A stretch of 7,922 bases of DNA from Chloroflexota bacterium. GTDB taxonomy: Bacteria > Chloroflexota > Anaerolineae > Promineifilales > Promineifilaceae. Made by a program: the position numbers and the translations under genes. The notes under the pieces were generated by a model. That model ran no database searches. It was given only the letters and a program-made list of their open reading frames with translations, and was not told the DNA's origin. Below are positions 1-5,789 of this stretch, in pieces (positions within the stretch are counted from its first letter, which is position 1; each line of letters begins with the position of its first letter). The stretch covers positions 1 through 7,922 of the forward strand of contig JAUVOB010000051.1 of the NCBI GenBank assembly GCA_030599405.1. Direction: 5' to 3'.

Positions 1-1155
1 CCTGATTGGATGCATGAAGGTGAAGAACAGCTTGACGAAGCTGTGGTGAGCGATGCTGTACAGGCCGGTGCTGAAACACCGCGATGGCTTCGCGATATTC
101 ACGAAGAGGAGGGAGACACGGCCGAGCTTCTCGGTATCGAAGAATCGATAGAACAAAAAGGAAGGCTTGCCGGGTTAAAGGGTGCGATCCAAATAGAGCT
201 AGCTATTGCCACCCCACTTGGCACCTCTACAAAAACTGATTACACAGTATCAAAAGAACAGCGGCAACAGATCGCCCTTCTGGAGGGTATTATACATGCC
301 GAACCTGTCACAGAGAAGCGGAAAACCGTCGAGCGACCGCGCCGTTCATCTGTTCGCATACGAGTCCTACTGGCAGGGGCACTCATCCTCTTGATTTTGA
401 TTAGTGCTGTAGCCCCTGGATCGACAGATTGGCTTCAGGGTGCAGCGTCGCAGCCTGCAAGCGAAGAAGCGCAGCAAGTATACGACCAGATCCGGAGTGC
501 TGCTGGAACACCCGTTTTAGTCGCGTTCGATTACACCCCTGCCATGGCGGGCGAGTTGAATCCAATAGCGAACATATTGTTGGGACAGCTGGCAGAAATC
601 GACAGCCCAGTTATTACGGTTAGTCAGAGCGCGGCAGGATCCGAAGTCGCTGCAATCGTTGCCCAAGACGTGGATGGACTAGAATGGCAACAACTGGGCT
701 ATTTACCTGGCGAAGCTGTCGGACTGAGAAGTCTGGCGGAATGTTTGATTGAATCCGGCGATTGTGAAACATTATTCGGTCAGGCATTACCGTCTGAGGC
801 TCAACAAAGGCTAGCAGAGGTTACACTGATCCTTGTACTAACCAGTGATAGCGACAGCCTGATCGCTTGGATTGAACAGGTAGGAGCACAAGTTGAAGAT
901 GTAGCTCTGGTAGCCGGTGTGACCCAAGCTCTTGGACCCGTAACAGTTCCGTATTTTATCTCTGGACAGCTAGAAGGGGTTATAGAAGGGTTTCCCGATG
1001 CAATAGCCTACGAACGGGATCTGGTAGGGATAGAGGGTGATAGTACGGGAAATGTCTCTGGTATTACGCTGGCAATCTGGTTGGTCGCAGGCTTTCTCTT
1101 GGCTGGCGCCGTCTACTATGCTCTAACCGGCCTGAATCTCTCGCGTCCAGGATAG
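1..1155 (+). CDS. Membrane protein with acidic W-motif N-terminus and extracytoplasmic domain (5' partial)
   Basis: The frame is open from base 1 and reads P-D-W before the first ATG at base 10. No ribosome binding site is visible ahead of that ATG, so the true start probably lies upstream. Numbering from the base-10 ATG, residues 1-110 are acidic, charged and probably cytoplasmic. They carry spaced Trp motifs (PDWM at the edge, then TPRWLRDI near residue 25), as I recall from Chloroflexota proteins with PDWL repeats. A basic stretch (RPRRSSVRIR) precedes a membrane helix at about 117-135. Residues 140-350 look like an alpha/beta domain outside the membrane (VLVAFDYTPAMAGEL, LGYLPGEAVGLRSLAECL), followed by a second helix at about 351-374 and a short tail. 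The gene ends 11 bases before the next membrane-protein gene, with which it is probably cotranscribed. The family is not recognised with confidence and no catalytic motif is seen. Confidence 0.82.
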   Translation, partial: PDWMHEGEEQLDEAVVSDAVQAGAETPRWLRDIHEEEGDTAELLGIEESIEQKGRLAGLKGAIQIELAIATPLGTSTKTDYTVSKEQRQQIALLEGIIHAEPVTEKRKTVERPRRSSVRIRVLLAGALILLILISAVAPGSTDWLQGAASQPASEEAQQVYDQIRSAAGTPVLVAFDYTPAMAGELNPIANILLGQLAEIDSPVITVSQSAAGSEVAAIVAQDVDGLEWQQLGYLPGEAVGLRSLAECLIESGDCETLFGQALPSEAQQRLAEVTLILVLTSDSDSLIAWIEQVGAQVEDVALVAGVTQALGPVTVPYFISGQLEGVIEGFPDAIAYERDLVGIEGDSTGNVSGITLAIWLVAGFLLAGAVYYALTGLNLSRPG

Positions 1156-1166
1156 GCAAAAGATAC

Positions 1167-1817
1167 ATGGAAGCGCTGGACAACATTGGTGAGATAAGCG
1201 GACTCCTCATCGGGTTCTTGCTGACGCTTTTTATCTATAGTTTTGTCGTTAAAGACAATCCAATGTATCGATTGGCTGTCCATATTTTGGTTGGCGTGAG
1301 CGCGGGTTTTGCCGCTGTCGTCGTAGCTCGACAGGTGCTAATCCCGATAGCGGAGTCGGCATTGTCGCCAGAAGACGGATTTCCCATATTGCTATGGATT
1401 GTTCCGATTATTCTGGGCCTAATATTGCTTGCAAAACTTGTTCCCGGTTACGAGTGGTTGGGAAATAGTTCGATGGCCATTCTAATCACCATCGGGTCTG
1501 CAGTCGGTCTCGTTGGAGCGATAGTCGGGACATTGTTGCCTCAAGTTATAGCTAGATACGATAGCGGATTGCTGACCTTTGTTGTGGCAGGTTTGACAAT
1601 ATGCGTATTGGCCTACTTCCATTTTACAGGACGCCTGACGAGCACAGGTCAGGTCAAGTTGCCAGTTTGGCACAAGTACGTTGGTTTAGCAGGGCGATTC
1701 GTAATTACGATTGCCCTGGCTGGGGTTTTCGCGGGATTATTTAGCACGACTTTAGTCTTGCTGAGTGAGCGACTGGGATTCTATTTGGATTCGTTTACTG
1801 CCCTATTTACTGGTTGA
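1167..1817 (+). CDS. Six-helix integral membrane protein, unknown function
   Basis: A 216-residue, strongly hydrophobic protein. Likely membrane helices are at about 10-28, 36-58, 72-90, 101-123, 134-153 and 171-199, with short polar loops such as KDNPMYR and GYEWLGN. There is no signal peptide, nucleotide-binding motif or transporter signature that I recognise. The ATG at 1167 follows the previous stop by 11 bases and has only a weak purine-rich leader (AGGCAAAAGA). The stop TGA (1815-1817) lies against the start of the following ATPase gene, so these genes are probably translated from one message. The position between a two-helix membrane protein and a cytoplasmic actin-fold ATPase suggests that it forms the membrane part of the same assembly. 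That role is inference from context only. Confidence 0.85.
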   Translation: MEALDNIGEISGLLIGFLLTLFIYSFVVKDNPMYRLAVHILVGVSAGFAAVVVARQVLIPIAESALSPEDGFPILLWIVPIILGLILLAKLVPGYEWLGNSSMAILITIGSAVGLVGAIVGTLLPQVIARYDSGLLTFVVAGLTICVLAYFHFTGRLTSTGQVKLPVWHKYVGLAGRFVITIALAGVFAGLFSTTLVLLSERLGFYLDSFTALFTG

Positions 1818-1822
1818 AGATA

Positions 1823-3607
1823 ATGACCAAACTTGTTGAATCGCCTTCTGAGGCGCTTAATGATATGACGGAGGATACTGAACCTTCTCCAGGGTGCCGA
1901 TCGCACCTCGTATTAGACCTAGGTATTAGCAACACGGTTGTCACTCTCTACGACGTGGTAGAGGGTAAGTATCGTTTTGTTTCGCGCGGTTCGTCCTTGA
2001 CAACCGCACGAGCACCTTGGTTCGATGTGAACCATGGATTCCGGGCGGCTGTTAACCAGATAACAGAATTTACAGGCCGGATTGTTCTTAATTCCAACGG
2101 TTATCTGATTTGTCCAAGCCGGATCGATGGCACCGGTATTGACTGCTTTGGCATGGTTGTCAGTGCCGCTGATCCTCTCAGAGCTATCCTAATCGGGCTT
2201 CTAGAAGATGTGAGTCTCGCGAGCGCACGCAAAGCATTGGGAACAATTTATGGGTTGGATGTTGATCGATTTAGCCTGTCTGACGATCGTTCCGAAAATA
2301 GCAAACTAGAATCATTGTTGAAAAGGAATGCTGATTTAGTCGTCATAGTCGGGGGCAGTGACGGTGGTTCAGACGAACGGCTGCTAGACCAGGTTGATAC
2401 ATTGTCGATTGGTTTGAACTTACTCGATGATTTCCAAAGGCCGCGAGTAATCTATGCAGGGAACATTGATTTCCAGGAACAGGTGTCAGAGGAACTCGGC
2501 GAAGTTACCGACGTCTACATGGCAGAGAACGTGCGACCTACAGTGGATGATGAAGAACTCGATAGTATTATCGGGGTTCTTGCTTCCGCGTATGCGACAC
2601 ATAAAATCAATGAACTATCCGGGATCGAGGGGTTCAGAGATTTATGTTCACTGCCAGTTCTACCCACCGCCCATGCTTTCGGAGGAATTACCGAATATCT
2701 CGCTGCCTTGCATGAGGGAAAGGTGGTCGGGCTAGATATTGGAAGCGGAAGTGTGTCCCTCGTCGTTTCGGATCCGGACAATGTTGATTTAATCGTGCGC
2801 AGTGATCTGGGTCTAGGTACGCCAATGGTGAATGTACTCAAGAACATTGGCCTTACAGATATCTTCAGATGGACAGACGGGCACACAAGAGCAACCGAAG
2901 TTCGAGATTTCATTTATAACAAATCATTGATGGCCCAGACCATACCGCAGAATACAAAGGAGTTAATCCTTGAGCAGGCAATCGCCGGTCTTCTTCCGAA
3001 GGAGATTGCGTCTGGATTGACAGCTGGACGACACCTATCAGAAAACGGGATACTAAAATCGATCAAGTTACTCGTCCTTCGAGGGGGGGTTCTCACAAAG
3101 TCACCTTCTCCTGGCTACCCCCTTCTCGCTGTAATTGATGGGCTTCAACCCACAGGAGTCTTCAAGGTTGTCTTTGACTCTCACGATATCCTACCGGCCA
3201 TGGGATTATTGGCGACGCACAATCCTCAGCTTGTGGTCCAGGTGCTAGATAGCGGCGTGTTGACCGATATCGGCTGGGTCGTCGTTGCTGCTGGTCAAGC
3301 AGATTTCGGCAAGCCCGTATTGCGATTATCACTAGATATAGAGGGTGCTGCTTCAGTCCACCGCGAAGTGAAACATGGCAACTTGGAATTGATTCCTTTG
3401 GCAGCCGGGAAAGTGGCTGATTTAACCCTGCAACCAGCATCTGGCTTCGATGTTGGAGAAGGTCCAGGTAAGCGGACTATGCGCAAGATTAGTGGAGGTG
3501 TGCTCGGTTTGTTAATTGACGCTCGAGGCAGGCCTATCAGCGTCAAAGGTGATGAAGTAACCAAACGTAGTCATCAACAGCAATGGCTGAAGATAGTTTC
3601 TTCTTGA
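1823..3607 (+). CDS. GlmL/MutL-family actin-like (ASKHA) ATPase
   Basis: Reads 594 residues from ATG 1823. An in-frame TTG at 1814 overlaps the previous stop and would add three residues. An ATG at 1865 is a third option, since residues 1-28 look disordered. Two ASKHA phosphate-binding strands are visible: LVLDLGISNTVVTLYDV around D32, and VVGLDIGSGSVSLVVSD around D305. A late glycine motif, LRGGVLTKSP at about 419-428, is followed by LLAVIDGLQPTG and ILPAMGLLA, which is the C-terminal layout I associate with proteins annotated as glutamate mutase subunit L (GlmL/MutL). In known cases that family accompanies B12-dependent mutases or related proteins, but no mutase subunit is seen here. No membrane helix is evident, so it is probably cytoplasmic. 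Tight packing behind two membrane-protein genes suggests that it powers or regulates a membrane-associated complex (inference). Family fold is fairly sure; substrate is unknown. Confidence 0.85.
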   Translation: MTKLVESPSEALNDMTEDTEPSPGCRSHLVLDLGISNTVVTLYDVVEGKYRFVSRGSSLTTARAPWFDVNHGFRAAVNQITEFTGRIVLNSNGYLICPSRIDGTGIDCFGMVVSAADPLRAILIGLLEDVSLASARKALGTIYGLDVDRFSLSDDRSENSKLESLLKRNADLVVIVGGSDGGSDERLLDQVDTLSIGLNLLDDFQRPRVIYAGNIDFQEQVSEELGEVTDVYMAENVRPTVDDEELDSIIGVLASAYATHKINELSGIEGFRDLCSLPVLPTAHAFGGITEYLAALHEGKVVGLDIGSGSVSLVVSDPDNVDLIVRSDLGLGTPMVNVLKNIGLTDIFRWTDGHTRATEVRDFIYNKSLMAQTIPQNTKELILEQAIAGLLPKEIASGLTAGRHLSENGILKSIKLLVLRGGVLTKSPSPGYPLLAVIDGLQPTGVFKVVFDSHDILPAMGLLATHNPQLVVQVLDSGVLTDIGWVVVAAGQADFGKPVLRLSLDIEGAASVHREVKHGNLELIPLAAGKVADLTLQPASGFDVGEGPGKRTMRKISGGVLGLLIDARGRPISVKGDEVTKRSHQQQWLKIVSS

Positions 3608-3631
3608 CATAAATTAAATCATGAGTAAAGT
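3604..3631 (+). promoter_or_regulatory. Candidate sigma70-type promoter overlapping the ATPase stop codon
   Basis: A perfect TTGACA (3604-3609) is followed after 16 bases by TAAAGT (3626-3631), which matches TATAAT at 4 of 6 positions including T1, A2 and T6. The spacer is AT-rich. The -35 box contains the TGA stop of the ATPase gene. The site lies 46 bases before the next start codon, so it could give the 353-residue gene its own transcription. This is a consensus match by eye only. Confidence 0.35.
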
Positions 3632-3677
3632 AGTAGGTGGATAGTCGTTTCCGTCCAGGATTTTTGGGTACCCGATT

Positions 3678-4739
3678 ATGTCGCTATTGACATCATCAAC
3701 AAGAATTAGTTCCTATACATCGATCCAGCGAACCCGGTTACTACCGAGTATTGGCGAAGTATTTGTGCGGGTTGGTCAGGATGTAAATCCAGTGCAAGTT
3801 ATCGCACAAGCCCTTCCAGTCGGTGGATACTATATCCTGCGTGCAAGCGACATCCTTGGCGTATCGTCCGGTGAGATACAGAAGTTTCTCTTGGTAGAGC
3901 CTGGCGCGACGCTGCGTAAAGGCATGCCTATCGCGCGAAAACCGGGTAGGTTTGGTAGAGCTAGCATTATTAATTGCCCGATTAACGGTGTGTTGGCGGA
4001 GATTCGTAACGGAACCTTGATTATGCAGAAGGCACAGGAGCCGCTTGACTTGAGGGCCATGATGCAGGGTCGAGTCGTATCAGTCATTGCAGGACGAGGC
4101 GCCGTACTTGAGACACGTGGGGCCATAGTTCAGGCCAAATGGGACTCGGGTAAAGATGGATTCGGAAAGCTGAATACTGCAGTTAAGTCGGCGAAAGAAC
4201 CACTTAACGCCGATAAGATCAGTGGCGATGCGCGTGGTACGGTCCTCATTGTTGGCTGGATCAGCTCGCCCGATGACCTATATCGTCTGGACAATAGTGG
4301 AGTCCGTGGAATTATCGCGGGATCCATGCCGGCGAAGATATGCCTAGCAGCTAGTTCCTTTCCCTTCCCGATCTTCTTGACCGATGGAGTTGGCGAACAA
4401 GCAATGACTGAACCCATTTTCCAGATATTGCATCGTGCGGAGGGCAAAAACGCCTCACTTCTAACCAGTCGTAGCGGAGCACGGGGTAATAGGAGTGAGA
4501 TAATCATTCCATCCACAGGCAGCCGGGCAGAAAGCCCGAATACGCTAAATCCGTTGGAAATCGGTGATCTCGTTCGTGTGTTAAGATGGAATGGCGGTAA
4601 CCTGGTCGGGAGAGTCTCGAAAATTGATATGCGACCAAAGTTCTCACCTGCCGGATTGCATTTGCCCGGAGCTGAAATAGAATTCAGTTCTGGAGAGACA
4701 GTATTTATTCCTTATACTAATTTGGACTTGATTTCGTAA
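3678..4739 (+). CDS. Soluble beta-rich protein, possible barrel-sandwich (lipoyl-like) domains; unknown function
   Basis: A 353-residue protein with no signal peptide or membrane helix. Segments such as GEVFVRVGQDVNPVQVIAQA (26-45), LLVEPGATLRKGMPIA (71-86) and CPINGVLAEIRNGTLIMQ (100-117) have the turn-rich G-x-V/PG-x-x-L/V-x-x-G pattern of barrel-sandwich or lipoyl-like folds, but no lipoylated-lysine motif (DK[A/V]) is seen. Residues 185-250 look alpha/beta (GTVLIVGW, GVRGIIAGSMPAK). The C-terminus (294-353) resembles a small KOW-like beta barrel: EIGDLVRVLRWNGGNLVGRV, ending FIPYTNLDLIS. ATG 3678 is the only normal start after the in-frame TAG at 3642, although no good Shine-Dalgarno precedes it. 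It sits 70 bases after the ATPase gene and probably works with it. I recall similar soluble proteins beside GlmL-like genes in Chloroflexota, but this is memory, not a search. Confidence 0.82.
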   Translation: MSLLTSSTRISSYTSIQRTRLLPSIGEVFVRVGQDVNPVQVIAQALPVGGYYILRASDILGVSSGEIQKFLLVEPGATLRKGMPIARKPGRFGRASIINCPINGVLAEIRNGTLIMQKAQEPLDLRAMMQGRVVSVIAGRGAVLETRGAIVQAKWDSGKDGFGKLNTAVKSAKEPLNADKISGDARGTVLIVGWISSPDDLYRLDNSGVRGIIAGSMPAKICLAASSFPFPIFLTDGVGEQAMTEPIFQILHRAEGKNASLLTSRSGARGNRSEIIIPSTGSRAESPNTLNPLEIGDLVRVLRWNGGNLVGRVSKIDMRPKFSPAGLHLPGAEIEFSSGETVFIPYTNLDLIS

Positions 4740-4754
4740 CAGCTTTTAGCTGTT
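4738..4754 (+). terminator. Small hairpin at the end of the 353-residue gene (weak terminator or processing site)
   Basis: AACAGCT (4738-4744), a TTT loop and AGCTGTT (4748-4754) form a perfect 7-base-pair stem. It begins within the TAA stop codon (4737-4739). There is no U-run afterwards (the sequence continues TGGAAACG), so strong intrinsic termination is unlikely. It could weaken read-through or protect an mRNA 3' end. Confidence 0.3.
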
Positions 4755-4761
4755 TGGAAAC

Positions 4762-4788
4762 GTTATCTACTCGGTGTCCGTAGGTAAC
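4762..4788 (+). promoter_or_regulatory. Second hairpin, in the leader of the acidic-repeat gene
   Basis: GTTATCTAC (4762-4770) and GTAGGTAAC (4780-4788) can pair over 9 positions with one G-U wobble, around a 9-base loop. The hairpin ends 12 bases before the AGGAGG ribosome binding site. It has no poly-U tail. It could be an mRNA leader structure or, as DNA, a dyad bound by a regulator. No promoter with good -35 and -10 boxes was found in the 72-base gap. Confidence 0.3.
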
Positions 4789-4800
4789 ATTGTCAACGTC

Positions 4801-4806
4801 AGGAGG
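4801..4806 (+). promoter_or_regulatory. Strong ribosome binding site (AGGAGG)
   Basis: A perfect AGGAGG lies 5 bases before ATG 4812 and fixes the start of the acidic-repeat protein. The other genes here have weak or no recognisable Shine-Dalgarno sequences, so this gene may be translated more strongly than its neighbours. Confidence 0.8.
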
Positions 4807-4811
4807 CGGAT

Positions 4812-5609
4812 ATGTCGGAAGAATTTTCAGACGATTTCTCGGAGGACATGTCGGAAGACATCTCAGAAGATATTTCGAGTGACATCTCGGAAGAATTCTC
4901 GAACGATATTTCAGAGGATTTTTCGAATGGATTCTCGGATGATTTTGCGGATGATTTCGAAGTTGAAGAAGAAGAGGAGAGTGAGGGTGGCAGGTCCTTC
5001 CTGCTATGGGCCGGTGCTCTCTTGCTCATTTTCATCGCTATTTCCGCTTGTATGCTTGTTTACCTGTTGGCACGCGGTGAAGGGGAAACCACGTTGACGG
5101 ACGGGGAGATGAGAAGCACGGAAATCTCCGAGCAAAATATGACTACCGAAGCGAACAACGCGTTGGTAACGCAGACCGTCGAAGCGATCCAGGCGAGCGA
5201 GACGGAGCAGGCGGTTCAGCGGGAGCTTGATGCCCAAGAGGCAACTCGCCAGGCAGAGGAGGCGGCCGATAAGCAAATGGCGGACGCAACCACTACCGCT
5301 GAAGCCCAGCAGGCTAATTCCGAAGCAACGGCTGCGGCGGCAGTACTAACCCGAGATGCGACCGAAGCTACTCAAGAAGCTCCCGAAGCAACCCCGGAAG
5401 CTACCGCGACTCCAGAAGGCGATGGCGAAGGTGAATCTGGCGAACCCGGTACCGGTGGTCCAGGTACGGCTACGCCTGTGCCCACGACCGCTCCGTCTGC
5501 TGGGGACGGTACGTTGCCGGCGACCGGAACTAGCACCCTGAGCATTGCCATTCTAGGTCTTGGATTGATCGCTGTACTAGTTATCGCCCGTCGTTTACGT
5601 TCGCTTTAA
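4812..5609 (+). CDS. Acidic tetrapeptide-repeat membrane protein with C-terminal LPATG sorting signal
   Basis: A 265-residue protein with four parts. Residues 2-49 are twelve tetrapeptides of the form S-[DE]-[DE]-[F/I/M], with small variations (SSDI, SNDI, SNGF, ADDF), and continue into an acidic run (EVEEEEESEGG). Residues 63-88 are a hydrophobic helix (FLLWAGALLLIFIAISAC and onward), too far in for a normal signal peptide. Residues 90-233 form a low-complexity Ala/Glu/Thr/Gln region that becomes Pro/Gly/Thr-rich (PEATPEATATPE), like a surface stalk. Residues 235-265 are a textbook wall-sorting signal: LPATG, a hydrophobic span, then basic ARRLR. Expected topology is repeats in the cytoplasm and stalk outside, so the chain would be held at both ends unless sortase cleaves it. 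The start is set by AGGAGG. Function is unknown; a surface stalk or multivalent cytoplasmic docking tail is possible. Confidence 0.88.
   Translation: MSEEFSDDFSEDMSEDISEDISSDISEEFSNDISEDFSNGFSDDFADDFEVEEEEESEGGRSFLLWAGALLLIFIAISACMLVYLLARGEGETTLTDGEMRSTEISEQNMTTEANNALVTQTVEAIQASETEQAVQRELDAQEATRQAEEAADKQMADATTTAEAQQANSEATAAAAVLTRDATEATQEAPEATPEATATPEGDGEGESGEPGTGGPGTATPVPTTAPSAGDGTLPATGTSTLSIAILGLGLIAVLVIARRLRSL
4815..4958 (+). repeat. Twelve tandem 12-base units encoding S-[DE]-[DE]-[F/I/M]
   Basis: Twelve contiguous 12-base units begin right after the ATG. Typical units are TCGGAAGACATC and TCAGAAGATATT. Ser is TCG or TCA in eleven units, with Ala (GCG) in the last. Acidic codons vary between GAA/GAG and GAC/GAT, and the fourth codon is TTT/TTC, ATT/ATC or ATG. 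Units differ mostly at third positions and between acidic residues, so the array is diverged rather than freshly expanded. Gain or loss of a unit would keep the reading frame. Confidence 0.92.
5514..5606 (+). other. LPXTG-type cell-wall sorting signal (LPATG)
   Basis: The last 31 residues of the acidic-repeat protein are LPATG (235-239), a hydrophobic span at about 242-258 and the basic tail ARRLRSL. Order, spacing and closeness to the C-terminus match sortase substrates. No sortase gene is present in the window, so use of the signal depends on one elsewhere in the genome. Confidence 0.75.
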
Positions 5610-5789
5610 TCAGAACTAACATTATTAGTGCCCGAGCCAGGCGTTGATCTAAGGGCTAGATTCAAGGTTCCGGCAGATCCGTCTGTTTTGTTGGTAGTAG
5701 TGTGAATTATCGCGACTCCTGTAGCTGATGCGCATCTACTTTATCAAGCTGGATGTTGATTGACGCCGGTCAGCGGACACCGAACTCCA
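5610..5789. other. Non-coding gap with a 10-base palindrome
   Basis: No convincing gene lies in these 180 bases. GATGCGCATC (5727-5736) is a perfect palindrome, and outside it GTA (5721-5723) can pair with TAC (5737-5739) around a 3-base bulge, so the site could be an operator about 55 bases before the kinase gene. Just after the upstream stop codon, ACTAA (5615-5619) and TTAGT (5625-5629) form a very weak AT-rich stem. No promoter with two good boxes was found by eye. Confidence 0.3.

Noticed and set aside
1814..1825. TTG start of the ATPase gene overlapping the previous TGA stop
   Set aside because: Possible as a coupled start, but the ATG nine bases later is the more ordinary choice; the difference is only three residues.
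2515..2913. Open frame on the - strand inside the ATPase gene
   Set aside because: It is a shadow of the coding strand, which has clear ASKHA motifs; the other - strand frames at 2914-3096, 3162-3440 and 3295-3564 were rejected for the same reason.
3830..4516. Two - strand open frames within the 353-residue gene
   Set aside because: Composition mirrors the + strand gene and no domain is recognisable.
4815..4958. Possible CRISPR-like array
   Set aside because: The units are contiguous 12-mers without spacers and code for a regular peptide repeat.
4799..5035. Ser/Glu/Lys-rich open frame on the - strand across the repeat
   Set aside because: Also produced by the 12-base period, with no ribosome binding site and no recognisable domain.
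4774..5097. Basic, Arg/Ser-rich open frame overlapping the acidic-repeat gene on the same strand
   Set aside because: It is a by-product of the stop-free 12-base period read in another frame. The AGGAGG site and the coherent helix, stalk and LPATG layout support the frame starting at 4812.
5674..5697. Possible terminator: CAGA-TCCG-TCTG followed by TTTTGTT
   Set aside because: The stem has only four base pairs and lies 65 bases after the stop codon, so it is too weak to call.
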